This document shows positions 27,857 to 35,914 of a stretch of 64,000 nucleotides of DNA, one piece after another. This DNA is from Rhizobiales bacterium TNE-4 (GTDB lineage Bacteria > Pseudomonadota > Alphaproteobacteria > Rhizobiales > Beijerinckiaceae). How positions within the stretch are numbered: the first letter of the stretch is position 1; every line of letters starts with the position of its first letter. The notes beneath the pieces are model-generated. The model was not told the origin of the DNA. It worked only from the letters and a program-made list of their open reading frames with translations, and searched no databases. The position numbers and the translations under genes were made by a program. The DNA lies in contig JAHRCV010000001.1 of NCBI GenBank assembly GCA_019083985.1, forward strand, positions 434,001 through 498,000, read 5' to 3'.

Positions 27857-27887
27857 TTTGCGCGCCGGCCTCAAAACGGCGCGCAAA
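27857..27887 (-). terminator. Likely terminator of the aminotransferase gene
   Basis: Perfect 11-bp inverted repeat TTTGCGCGCCG/CGGCGCGCAAA (27857-27867 and 27877-27887) with a 9-nt loop, 31 bp after the aminotransferase stop on the minus strand. A short T-run (TTTTG) follows on that strand. Confidence 0.6.
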
Positions 27888-27917
27888 TGGTCGCATGGTT
27901 GCTCGAACGTTAAGAAA

Positions 27918-29294
27918 TCAGCCCCGCAGGCCTTCAGCCCGGACATAAGCTTCAGCCCGGTCGAGCGCCTTGCCAAGCTTGGCGAAGAGTTCGTCGAGCT
28001 CGCCCTCGCGGATGACGAGAGGCGGGCAGACGGCAATCGTATCGCCCATATTGCGGACGATGAGGCCTTCTTCCTGCGCCATCATATTGACCTTGGCGCC
28101 GATGGCCTGCTTGGCTTCGAACGATTTCTTGGTCGGCTTGTCAGCAACGAGCTCGAGACCGGCTACAAGCCCCTTGCCGCGCACTTCGCCGACCAACGGA
28201 TGCTCCCGCAGGGCATCAAGATGTTTCCAGAAGATCGGGATAAGCTTCTGCACATGGCCGACGATGTTGTCGCGCTGATAAATCTCCATCGTCTTCACGC
28301 CGATGGCCGTGCCGACCGGATGGCCTGAATAGGTGAAGCCATGGCCGAAGACGCCGATCTTCTTGCTCTCGTCGATCATCGCCTCATACATGAAATCCGG
28401 CACCAAGACGGCTGAGAGCGGGAAATAGGCCGACGTAATCGCTTTTGCGAGCGACATGGTGTGGGGCTGCATATTCATGGCTGTCGAGCCAAACATGGTG
28501 CCCAACCGGCCAAACCCAGTGATGACTTCGTCTGCAATGAAGACGACGTCGTATTTCTTCAGGATCGGTTGGATCTTCTCGTAATAGCCTTTGGGAGGCG
28601 TAATGACGCCGCCGGCGCCACCGACCGGTTCAGCGATGAAGGCCGCGACCGTATCGGGTCCTTCCTTCAGGATCAGCTCTTCAAGCTCGTCGGCGAGACG
28701 GGTGGCAAAATCCTCCTCGCTCTCCCCTTCAAGCCCGAAGCGGTAATGGTGCGGGCAGGAGGTGTGCAGGATGTTCTGGATCGGTAGGTCGAAATCGATG
28801 TGGTTGTTCGGCAGGCCGGTCAGGGAGGCCGATGCGATCGTGACGCCGTGATAGCCCTTCAGGCGGGCGATGATCTTCTTCTTCTTCGGCCGGCCAAGCG
28901 CGTTGTTGTAGTACCAGATCAGCTTGATCTGGGTGTCGTTGGCGTCCGAGCCGGAGGCGCCGAAAAACACCTTCGACACCGGGATTGGTGCCATTTCCTT
29001 GAGCTTTTCAGCGAGTTCGATGGCCGGATCATGGCTTTTGCCACCAAACAGATGGGTGAAGGGCAGCTTCATCATCTGTTCACGGGCGGTCTCGACCAGT
29101 TCCTCATTGCCGTAGCCGAGCGAGGTGCACCAGAGCCCCGCCATGCCCTCGAGATAGGGCTTGCCCTCTGTATCGTAGAGATAGACGCCCTTGCCGCGTT
29201 CCAAAACCAGCGGTCCTACCCGGCGATGCGTGTCGAGATTGGTATAGGGGTGGACGAGGGTCTCGACGTCGCGCGTCTGAAGATTGGTCAGCAT
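27918..29294 (-). CDS. Class III (omega) aminotransferase
   Basis: 458 residues from the ATG at 29294; an upstream in-frame ATG at 29324 is less likely. Class III features: GMAGLWCTSLGYGNEEL, FFGASGSDANDTQ, IADEVITGFGRLG and PLP-lysine in SLAKAITSAYFP. The closest type is omega-amino acid or diamine:pyruvate/2-oxoglutarate transaminase ('aspartate aminotransferase family'). Substrate could be putrescine, beta-alanine, taurine or another amine. It is divergent from an amidase, suggesting amide/amine catabolism. Confidence 0.9.
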   Translation of the reverse strand: MLTNLQTRDVETLVHPYTNLDTHRRVGPLVLERGKGVYLYDTEGKPYLEGMAGLWCTSLGYGNEELVETAREQMMKLPFTHLFGGKSHDPAIELAEKLKEMAPIPVSKVFFGASGSDANDTQIKLIWYYNNALGRPKKKKIIARLKGYHGVTIASASLTGLPNNHIDFDLPIQNILHTSCPHHYRFGLEGESEEDFATRLADELEELILKEGPDTVAAFIAEPVGGAGGVITPPKGYYEKIQPILKKYDVVFIADEVITGFGRLGTMFGSTAMNMQPHTMSLAKAITSAYFPLSAVLVPDFMYEAMIDESKKIGVFGHGFTYSGHPVGTAIGVKTMEIYQRDNIVGHVQKLIPIFWKHLDALREHPLVGEVRGKGLVAGLELVADKPTKKSFEAKQAIGAKVNMMAQEEGLIVRNMGDTIAVCPPLVIREGELDELFAKLGKALDRAEAYVRAEGLRG

Positions 29295-29396
29295 GATCGG
29301 TCCGGCTCTAGGAAACTGCCACAAGGAGCGTCATGATGGTCCCTCGCTGTCCGCCCGTAAAGGTCGGAAAAACCCCGAGAGTGAAGCACGCCAGCC

Positions 29397-30809
29397 ATGC
29401 CGTCCGATCAGAGCCTCGTATCGCGTACCGCCACCGAAATCGTCGACCTCCTCACCCTTGGCGCCATCACGCCGCTGGAATGTTTGGAGGCGCTCGAGAC
29501 GCGCATTGCCAATGTCGATCCACGCGTGAATGCGCTGCCGACACTCGCCTTCGAACAGGCGCGTGCACACGCCAAGGCGCTCACTGAAAAACCGGTGAAG
29601 GAACGGGGTCGTCTTGCCGGGCTACCTGTGGCGATCAAGGATTTGAACGACGTCGCCGGTGTACGCACCACCTATGGTTCGCCGATTTTCAAAAATCATG
29701 TGCCGACGAAAAACGACATCATGGTCGACACGATCGAACATGAAGGCGGCGTGATCTACGCTAAGACCAACACACCGGAATTTGGTGCCGGTGCCAACAC
29801 GTTCAACGAAGTGTTCGGCCGCACGCTTAATCCGTGGAACACGAAGCTATCGGCGGCAGGATCGTCCGGCGGTTCTGCTGTCGCGCTCAAGACTGGTATG
29901 GCGTGGCTTGCGCATGGGTCTGACATGGGCGGTTCGCTGCGCACGCCAGCGGGTTTCTGCGGCGTCGTCGGCATGCGGCCAAGCCCCGGTCGCGTTGCGC
30001 ACAATCCATCGAACATGGTCGACAGCCTGTTGTTCATTGAAGGGCCGATGGCGCGCAATGTTGAAGATCTCGCGCTCTTCCTTGATGCGATGACGGGGGA
30101 GAGCCCGCGTGATCCGATTTCGTTGCCGCGCACGAGCCAGCGTTATCTCGCTGCCGCGCGTTCTGGCCCCAAGCCTGTGCGTGTCGCGTACTCGAAAGAT
30201 CTCGGCATCACACCAATCGACCCCGAAATCGCGGAGATTTGCGAGAAAGCCGCGCTGCGTTTCCGTGATGCGGGCGTCCACGTCGAAGAGGCCCATCCCG
30301 ACGTCTCCGATGCGCATGAATGCTTTGGCATTTTGCGCGCCGCGGCCTTCGCGGCCATGCATGCGGACAATTTGAAGAACCATCGCGATCTCTTGAAGCC
30401 GGAAATCGTCTGGAACATCGAGAAGGGCCTTGAACTTACGATGGCCGACATCGTGAAGGCGGAAATCCAACGCGCCAAAATGCTGAAGAGCGCCAATGAT
30501 TTCTTCGAGACCTATGATCTCCTGCTGGTGCCCACCGCGATCGTGCCGCCTTATCCGGTCGAGCAGCGTTACATCGAAGAATGCAACGGCCATAAATTCA
30601 ACAATTACATCGAATGGCTCGGCATTGTTTATGCGATCACGCTAACGACGTGCCCGGCATTGTCGCTGCCCTGTGGTTTCACCAAGGCGGGCCTACCGGT
30701 TGGCCTGCAAGTGGTGGCGCGCCCACGCGGCGAAGCGCAGGTGCTGGCAGGGGCCAAGATTCTCGAAACGATCTTGAACCTCGATCTCAAGCCGATTGAT
30801 CCGCGCTAA
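29397..30809 (+). CDS. Amidase (amidase signature family)
   Basis: 470 residues. Ser-cisSer-Lys site: Lys in GLPVAIKDLNDVAG, and the Gly/Ser stretch SAAGSSGGSAVALKTGMAWL (shown to 20). It also has GSDMGGSLRTPAGFCGVVGM. Hydrolyses a carboxamide in the cytoplasm; not GatA, since length and context differ and no gatCB is near. Its stop overlaps the HAD gene start (TAATG). Confidence 0.9.
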   Translation: MPSDQSLVSRTATEIVDLLTLGAITPLECLEALETRIANVDPRVNALPTLAFEQARAHAKALTEKPVKERGRLAGLPVAIKDLNDVAGVRTTYGSPIFKNHVPTKNDIMVDTIEHEGGVIYAKTNTPEFGAGANTFNEVFGRTLNPWNTKLSAAGSSGGSAVALKTGMAWLAHGSDMGGSLRTPAGFCGVVGMRPSPGRVAHNPSNMVDSLLFIEGPMARNVEDLALFLDAMTGESPRDPISLPRTSQRYLAAARSGPKPVRVAYSKDLGITPIDPEIAEICEKAALRFRDAGVHVEEAHPDVSDAHECFGILRAAAFAAMHADNLKNHRDLLKPEIVWNIEKGLELTMADIVKAEIQRAKMLKSANDFFETYDLLLVPTAIVPPYPVEQRYIEECNGHKFNNYIEWLGIVYAITLTTCPALSLPCGFTKAGLPVGLQVVARPRGEAQVLAGAKILETILNLDLKPIDPR

Positions 30810-31507
30810 TGCTGAAAGGTTTGTTGTTTGACAAGGACGGGACCCTGATCGATTTCGATCTGACATGGGGCCCCGCCGGACATGCTGTGATCACCGCGCT
30901 GGCTAACGGGCGGCAAGACGTGTTCGAGCGGCTCGTGGCGGTGAGCGATTATTGTCTCGAGACGATGCGGTTCAAACCGCATTCGCACATTGTGGCGGGG
31001 TCGTCAGCGGAATATGGCCCGGTCTGGCAGGAGATTGTCGGCCATCCCGACCTTGCTCAGTTTCGTATTCTGATGGACCGCTTATTCAAGGATGCTGCAC
31101 GGCAGAGCCTTGCGCCAATTGGCGATCCGCTCGGCATTCTCACAGGCCTGAAAAACAGCGGCTACAAAATCGGCATCGCCACGAATGACTCCGAATATGG
31201 CGCCCATGAACAGGCGAACGCACTCGGCCTGATGCCCATTCTCGATTTCATCGCAGGGTATGATTCAGGCCATGGCGGCAAGCCCGATCCCGGCATGGTG
31301 CACGCCTTCGCCCGTCATTGTGGCTTGCATGAAAGCGAGGTCGCTTTGATTGGCGATTCCACGCATGATTTGCACGCCGCGCGCGCCGCGGGCGCTGTGG
31401 CGATTGCGGTTTTAAGCGGCCCGGCTTCGCGGGCGGTGCTGGAACCACATGCCAATCATGTGATCGATTCGATTTTGGACTTGCCGGATTTGGTCAAAAA
31501 ATTGTGA
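30809..31507 (+). CDS. HAD-family hydrolase, phosphoglycolate phosphatase-like
   Basis: 232 residues. HAD motif I is LLFDKDGTLIDFD, motif II IGIATNDS, motif III GGKPDPG, and motif IV LIGDSTHD. The helical cap lies at about 15-90. Probable small-molecule phosphatase; phosphoglycolate is one candidate. Translationally coupled to the amidase. The last 22 codons have a diverged second copy at 32603-32668, inside the toxin/immunity array downstream. Confidence 0.9.
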   Translation: MLKGLLFDKDGTLIDFDLTWGPAGHAVITALANGRQDVFERLVAVSDYCLETMRFKPHSHIVAGSSAEYGPVWQEIVGHPDLAQFRILMDRLFKDAARQSLAPIGDPLGILTGLKNSGYKIGIATNDSEYGAHEQANALGLMPILDFIAGYDSGHGGKPDPGMVHAFARHCGLHESEVALIGDSTHDLHAARAAGAVAIAVLSGPASRAVLEPHANHVIDSILDLPDLVKKL

Positions 31508-31636
31508 TAGGCTGAACCAGCAACCTCCGGTCGAAAATTTTATAATCAGAATATAGTCCCAAATTAAAAAAGGAAAAATAACCTTAACCTAACGTCAAGT
31601 ATGTGCTTCTATGTTGGCAACAGGAGGGTGTTGCCG

Positions 31637-32134
31637 ATGGACTATGTTCCTCTTCTCAAACGGTTGCGTATGAAATACCCGCACGCGACAGAGGAGGAGC
31701 TCTGGCACGGTGTTGCGGTTGATTGTTACATCAGATCTGGCCATGTGCCGCGCGAGGTCGAGCTTGCGCAAGCGGCCGCGCGTGCTCGTGCGCTTTTACT
31801 AAAATATCGTGCGGATCAGCCGCGTGTGCCCGCTGGCGTTCGTGAAGGCGGTCAGTGGACGCAAGATATTGGCTTGGTCAGAACGCCATCAAATCCTAAT
31901 CCGCAAGTCCCAAAATTAACTGGGCAAAAGCCGTCGCCTGAAGCTGAGGTGAGAATACGTGTCGTTGGTAGAGGCGATTCAGACATTGATTATTGGGCGC
32001 GTAAGCTGAGGATTGATCCAAACGACTTTAGCGACGCTTTGCACGCATTGAAGGAGTATTATGGTCTTCGGGGTGCAGACAACGTTATAATAAAAAAATG
32101 GAGGAGATGTACATTTCCAAGGACGAAAGCTTGA
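31637..32134 (+). CDS. Small polymorphic-toxin-like protein with frameshifted C-terminal end
   Basis: 165 residues from the ATG at 31637, which follows GGAGGG; an in-frame ATG at 31601 is weaker. The first ~60 residues (YVPLLKRLRMKYPHATEEEL; REVELAQAAARARALLLKYR) are unrecognised. Next comes the linker RVPAGVREGGQWT (about 64-76), common in Rhizobiales proteins with exchangeable C-termini, and then a short variable domain (IDYWARKLRIDPNDFSDALH). At an A7 run (32092-32098) the frame shifts and ends 18 residues early or in the wrong frame. Removing one A restores DNVIIKNGGDVHFQ...NIRNFLK ending at 32159, overlapping the next gene by ATGA. No secretion signal. The toxic activity is unknown. Confidence 0.6.
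   Translation: MDYVPLLKRLRMKYPHATEEELWHGVAVDCYIRSGHVPREVELAQAAARARALLLKYRADQPRVPAGVREGGQWTQDIGLVRTPSNPNPQVPKLTGQKPSPEAEVRIRVVGRGDSDIDYWARKLRIDPNDFSDALHALKEYYGLRGADNVIIKKWRRCTFPRTKA
32092..32098 (+). other. A7 tract that breaks the toxin frame
   Basis: Seven consecutive A. With six A, the frame continues into the conserved toxin tail and stops at 32157-32159. With seven it runs to a stop at 32132-32134. It could be an inactivating mutation, phase-variation by slippage (a +1 shift is needed) or a sequencing error. Confidence 0.7.
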
Positions 32135-32155
32135 CAACATCAGGAATTTTTTAAA

Positions 32156-32587
32156 ATGACGCAGTTAATCGAAGGTCATTTCAAGATAAAAGTAACGCTT
32201 ATTGTTAGAGGTGATACGCTCGATCCTGAATTCTGGACAGCTTACTTCGGTACATTGCCTCACTTCTCTGCGCGAAAAGGCGAGCTATCGTACAGCCCAA
32301 ATGGCAGGCTTCGGGAAACGCCGCATTTTTGGGGTGTTTGGAATTATCGATGTCAAACAAAAGCCATTCGATCCATTGATGATGGCGTGATCTCACTCAT
32401 GAAAGCTTTGAAATTGCCGCGTTATGATTTCAAGAAGATATTGGTGGCTCAAGGATGCGAGGCGATCTTATCGATCTATGTCAATAATGTGGATGGAAAA
32501 CATCCACCGCATTACGGAAAAACGACCACGGATTTTCTCGAGAGCACGGGTGCTGAACTTAGCCTTGATGTTTATCCCTCAGGATAA
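32156..32587 (+). CDS. DUF4279-like putative immunity protein 1
   Basis: 143 residues. Pattern: an N-terminal strand (KVTLIVRGDTLDPEFWTAYF), SARKGELSY, HFWGVWNYRC, and a C-terminal GCEAILSIYVNNVDG plus STGAELSLDVY. This fits the DUF4279 family, often found beside polymorphic toxins as immunity proteins. Its ATG overlaps the restored toxin stop (ATGA). It is a clear paralog of the genes at 32768 and 33095. No signal peptide, so cytoplasmic. Immunity function is inferred from context. Confidence 0.7.
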   Translation: MTQLIEGHFKIKVTLIVRGDTLDPEFWTAYFGTLPHFSARKGELSYSPNGRLRETPHFWGVWNYRCQTKAIRSIDDGVISLMKALKLPRYDFKKILVAQGCEAILSIYVNNVDGKHPPHYGKTTTDFLESTGAELSLDVYPSG

Positions 32588-32602
32588 AGTGATGTTCAGC
32601 AC

Positions 32603-32668
32603 GAACCGCGTGCCGATTATGTGTTCGCTTCGATTTTTGACCCGCCGAATTTGGTCCAAGGATTGTGA
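32603..32668 (+). pseudogene. Orphan copy of the HAD gene 3' end
   Basis: 66 bp that align without gaps to the last 66 bp of the HAD gene (31442-31507); 53 identical by hand count, both ending TTGTGA. The frame reads EPRADYVFASIFDPPNLVQGL against EPHANHVIDSILDLPDLVKKL. The similarity may extend a few codons upstream to about 32592. It is a remnant, not an expressed gene, and marks a duplicated or imported unit. Confidence 0.85.
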
Positions 32669-32690
32669 GTGCGTTGTGCGGGTTTAGACC

Positions 32691-32771
32691 GATCATGTAA
32701 GAATTGAGAAGAATGGCGATGTCTATTTTCAGAAACAAAAAATCGACAATATCTGGGGATACATAAAATGA
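32691..32771 (+). pseudogene. Toxin C-terminal tail, copy 2 (fragment)
   Basis: 26 codons reading DHVRIEKNGDVYFQ then KQKIDNIWGYIK and stop. They align position by position with the tails of copies 1 and 3. The frame is closed just upstream (TAG at 32685), so the toxin body is missing. The stop overlaps the next immunity gene (ATGA). Confidence 0.8.
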
Positions 32772-33034
32772 GCAGCGATGTATTCCGCAGATATCCGACC
32801 AAAGTAACCCTTGTTTTGCGTGGTCACACATTGAATCCGGAGTTTTGGTCAGCGTATTTCGGCATTCAGCCAGACTTTTCCGCGCGCAAAGGTGAGATTA
32901 CTCGGACTCCGAATGGCAATTTACGATTCGCACCCCACATATGGGGCGTGTGGAATTACCGTTGTAAGTCGAAAAGCGATTCATCAGTTGAAACACGCCA
33001 ATGGCTTGGGAGGTCGAGACAATGTGATCATTGA
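32768..33034 (+). pseudogene. Truncated DUF4279-like immunity gene 2
   Basis: The first ~70 codons (VTLVLRGHTLNPEFWSAYFG, DFSARKGEITRTPNG, HIWGVWNYRCKSK) match the other two immunity proteins, closest to copy 3. The frame then runs into toxin-tail DNA and ends after 88 codons in an unrelated sequence. The C-terminal half of the domain is missing, so it is probably inactive. Confidence 0.75.
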
Positions 33035-33098
33035 TGGTCGCGGCGATGTATTTTTTCAAAAAGAAAAGATTGATAACATTTGGAACTATCTGAAATGA
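32976..33098 (+). pseudogene. Toxin C-terminal tail, copy 3 (fragment)
   Basis: In-frame segment AIHQLKHANGLGGRDNVII then DGRGDVFFQKEKIDNIWNYL, stop. It aligns with ALHALKEYYGLRGADNVII of the first toxin and with its restored end. It is fused, in another frame, to the truncated immunity gene 2, and its stop overlaps immunity gene 3 (ATGA). Confidence 0.8.
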
Positions 33099-33526
33099 GC
33101 CTGTTACCTATCAAAAAATATCCCACAGACGTTGGCCTTGTGTTGCGTGGTCACAGATTGAATCCAGATTTTTGGTCGACGTATTTTGGTGTTCAGCCAG
33201 ACTTTTCTGCACGTAAGGGAGAGATTACGCGCGCTCCGAAAGGTCATTTGCGAGTTGCGTACCACATATGGGGCGTGTGGAATTATGCAACCAAATCATC
33301 AAACATCAGGACCATTGATGAAGGTGTGATGCTTTTGGTCAAAGCACTGCGCCTGCCGCGCGCTGATTTCAAAAATGTCCTTCGTTCTGAGGGGTGTGAA
33401 GCGATATTGTCGGTTTTTGTCGACAATGCAGACGGAACAACGCCGCCAATCCAAGGAGATATTACGGCGACGTTTCTTAAAAGCACGGGAGCAGAACTGA
33501 GTTTAACGGTCGTCGACCCCGTTTGA
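33095..33526 (+). CDS. DUF4279-like putative immunity protein 3
   Basis: 143 residues from the ATG at 33095 that overlaps the toxin-tail stop; an ATG five codons earlier lies in the tail. It has the same domain as copy 1 over its whole length (VGLVLRGHRLNPDFWSTYFG, FSARKGEITRAPKG, HIWGVWNYATKSS, GCEAILSVFVDNADG, STGAELSLTV). Intact, so it may still protect against a toxin carried by other strains. Cytoplasmic. Function inferred. Confidence 0.7.
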   Translation: MSLLPIKKYPTDVGLVLRGHRLNPDFWSTYFGVQPDFSARKGEITRAPKGHLRVAYHIWGVWNYATKSSNIRTIDEGVMLLVKALRLPRADFKNVLRSEGCEAILSVFVDNADGTTPPIQGDITATFLKSTGAELSLTVVDPV

Positions 33527-33555
33527 TCCTACGCGAGTTCGAGCGCTTCTGCTGA

Positions 33556-33667
33556 AGTATCGTGAGCATCGCGCAGCGATGCATCTCGAAGGAGCGAGGG
33601 CGTTCATCGGCGTGAACGCTTTTCCCTTGTGGTGCGAGACGCGGCTTTGCCGCTCCTCACCATGAGG
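33556..33667. repeat. Dispersed intergenic repeat element, copy 2
   Basis: Shares with 11376-11492 the blocks GCATCTCGAAGGAGCGAGGG (compare GCGTCTCGAAGGACGAGGG), GTGGTGCGAGACGCGGC and CTCACCATGAGG, in the same order and spacing. It follows the toxin/immunity array directly. Confidence 0.65.
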
Positions 33668-33730
33668 CGTTCATCTTACAACCGGGGCCAATCACAACAG
33701 CACTTTGCGCCTCGGGAGCGTGCTGAAAAC

Positions 33731-34192
33731 TTAACTCTCCGGCAGATCGCGCACCTTGTCGCGCCAGCGGCCGAGAATGTCGTAAAGCGCGCGGATTTCA
33801 TCATCCGGCAATTGGCCGAGGGTGCGTGCAATCATTTCCCGCTGGATGGCATCACCGCGAGCGAGCGCGTCGCGTCCAGCGGGCGTGATAAACAGCGCAT
33901 GCGAGCGCCGGTCATGGGGCAGCGCGCGACGTTCGACGAGGCCCGCTTCTGCCATCCGATCGATGAGGCCTGAAATATTACCCTTGGTGACATAGAGACG
34001 TTCGGCAATGTCCTGCTGCGTCGCGCCTTCGCGCTCAGACAGGGTGGAGAGCAGATCGAATTGTGGCACCGAAAGGCCAGTGTCGCGCATGACACGTGCG
34101 GCCACTCGCGCGATCCGCTGGTTGAGGCGGAGAAAACGCACCCAAGCGCGCATCGCATCGGCGCTGGGAATTTCGGCGGGGGCTGACGACAT
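33731..34192 (-). CDS. MarR-family transcriptional regulator
   Basis: 153 residues. Winged helix: LSVPQFDLLSTLSEREGATQ, QQDIAERLYVTKGNISGLID and the wing RRALPHDRRSHALFIT. A dimeric repressor of the MarR type. Target not evident; the next gene on the same strand upstream is the MBL hydrolase. Confidence 0.9.
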   Translation of the reverse strand: MSSAPAEIPSADAMRAWVRFLRLNQRIARVAARVMRDTGLSVPQFDLLSTLSEREGATQQDIAERLYVTKGNISGLIDRMAEAGLVERRALPHDRRSHALFITPAGRDALARGDAIQREMIARTLGQLPDDEIRALYDILGRWRDKVRDLPES

Positions 34193-34253
34193 ACGAACAC
34201 CTAACTCAAGGAGCGCCAGTCTAGGCGAGCTCAGCCCGAACCTTCAAATCGGG

Positions 34254-35165
34254 TCAGGATCGCGTGAAGCGACTGTCGAGCCGGGGCGGGCCTTCGGTCG
34301 TGGCAAGCCCGCGCGCGACCAGATCCTCCAGATGGGCGAAGACATTCATGCCCGCCGGTTTGAGAAGGGCCGGGTTGAGCCCCTGATAGACATTTGCGAC
34401 GATCTCCGGGATCGTCTCATCGCCCGCGCTGAGACGGTCCAGAATGGAAGCCTCCCGCTGGCGGCGATGGGCTTGCAAGGCCCGCATGAAACGCTGCGGC
34501 TCGGTCACGGGGCCGCCATGGCCAGGCCAGAAAATGCGTTCATCGCGGGTGAGCAGCTTTTGGATCGAGGCCATGTAATCGCCCATCGCGCCATCGGGCG
34601 GGGCCACTGTGGTCGTAGACCAAGCCATCACATGGTCCCCTGACAGCAACGCGTTCTCCTCTTTCAATGCGAAAGCAAGGTGATTGGCGGTGTGGCCGGG
34701 CGTTTCGACCGCTTCGAGCGTATAGCCGCGGCCTTGATGCACCCCGCCATCGGCCAGAACGTGATCAGGCGCGTAATCATAATCGGCCCCAGCATCGAGG
34801 CGGATATATTCGCCCTCGACGAGGTCGCGTGCGGTGCGATGGGGCGCGGCGCCAAGGACGGGCGCTCCCGTCAACACCTTCAGGCGTGCCGCCAGCGGGG
34901 AATGGTCACGATGGGTATGGGTCACGAGGATCGATTCGATGCTCTCGCCCTTCAAGGCCGCCATCAGATTATCGAGATGGACCTGATCGTCCGGGCCAGG
35001 GTCCACAATTGTCACGTTTCCACGCCCGACCACATAGGTGCAGGTGCCGGTGAATGTCATCGGGCTGGGATTAGGCGCCACGATGCGCCGCACGAGCGGA
35101 GAAACCTCCTCCAAGACGCCAGCCGGCGCGGGCGCAGACCTGTTGAAAGGGATCTCATCGGCCAT
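34254..35165 (-). CDS. Metallo-beta-lactamase-fold hydrolase (LACTB2-like)
   Basis: 303 residues from the ATG at 35165. Zinc motif THTHRDHSPLAA, then VETPGHTANHLAF, SGDHVMAW and WPGHGGPV, which complete the binuclear site. A C-terminal helical region (HRRQREASILDRL) resembles the LACTB2/hydrolase group. Substrate not assignable; could be a thioester or nucleic acid. Divergent from bioY. Confidence 0.87.
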   Translation of the reverse strand: MADEIPFNRSAPAPAGVLEEVSPLVRRIVAPNPSPMTFTGTCTYVVGRGNVTIVDPGPDDQVHLDNLMAALKGESIESILVTHTHRDHSPLAARLKVLTGAPVLGAAPHRTARDLVEGEYIRLDAGADYDYAPDHVLADGGVHQGRGYTLEAVETPGHTANHLAFALKEENALLSGDHVMAWSTTTVAPPDGAMGDYMASIQKLLTRDERIFWPGHGGPVTEPQRFMRALQAHRRQREASILDRLSAGDETIPEIVANVYQGLNPALLKPAGMNVFAHLEDLVARGLATTEGPPRLDSRFTRS

Positions 35166-35284
35166 GGTCTGAGGCTTTCGGCTGGCTTGTGACAAACGCG
35201 GCGAGACCCTATACATCGCATCATGGTGAGGGAAGGGGCGCATGCCCGGTCGGTTCTGCCGGCCCGTTCAGGAAGAGAAGTCTC

Positions 35285-35866
35285 ATGCAGTCTGCATCGT
35301 TGATGGCTACGGTTTGGCCGGTCCAGTCGCGTCGCGACGAAATCTTGCGCGGTCTCGTTTTCGCGTTCGCTGGTGCAGCGCTGCTGACCTTGTCAGCCAA
35401 AGTGAAAGTGCCCTTCTACCCCGTCCCGATGACCATGCAGACCATGATCGTTCTGATGATCGCCATGGCGGGTGGTTTACGCCTCGGCGTGGCGACCGTG
35501 GGTCTTTATTTGATGCAGGGCGCGCTGGGCTTCCCAGTGTTCGCCGATACGCCAGAGCGCGGCATTGGCCTAGCTTACATGATGGGCCCGACGGGCGGTT
35601 ACCTGGTGGGCTTCCTCGCCGCGGCTGCTTTTGCTGGCTGGTGCGGTGACAAGGGCTTCGGCCGCTCAATCCTTGGCGCGGTGGCCGTGATGTCGCTCGG
35701 CCATGTCGTGATCTTCGCGTTCGGCTATGCCTATCTGGCCACCCTCCTGGGTGCCGTCGCTGCGTTCAATGCCGGTGTGGCGCCGTTCGCCATGGCAACG
35801 ATCCTCAAGGTCGCGCTTGGTGCCGCGCTGATGCCGGCGCTTTGGCTCACCGCTCGCAAGGGCTGA
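35285..35866 (+). CDS. bioY: BioY biotin transporter
   Basis: 193 residues from the ATG at 35285. BioY pattern: KVPFYPVPMTMQTMIVLM, YLMQGALGFPVFAD, MMGPTGGYLVGFL. About six membrane helices. It is the biotin-binding S component and can work alone or with an ECF module; no bioMN is present here. Followed by a terminator. Confidence 0.93.
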   Translation: MQSASLMATVWPVQSRRDEILRGLVFAFAGAALLTLSAKVKVPFYPVPMTMQTMIVLMIAMAGGLRLGVATVGLYLMQGALGFPVFADTPERGIGLAYMMGPTGGYLVGFLAAAAFAGWCGDKGFGRSILGAVAVMSLGHVVIFAFGYAYLATLLGAVAAFNAGVAPFAMATILKVALGAALMPALWLTARKG

Positions 35867-35889
35867 TTGCCTCACTTCAGACCGTTTCA

Positions 35890-35914
35890 AAGGCCGCCTT
35901 CGGGCGGCCTTTTT
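35890..35914 (+). terminator. Rho-independent terminator after bioY
   Basis: Stem AGGCCGCC/GGCGGCCT (35891-35898 with 35903-35910), UUCG tetraloop, then TTTTT. Confidence 0.92.

Noticed and set aside
31541-31546. TATAAT before the toxin gene as a promoter
   Set aside because: A good -10 match, but no acceptable -35 at the right distance and the region is AT-rich, so the match is weak evidence.
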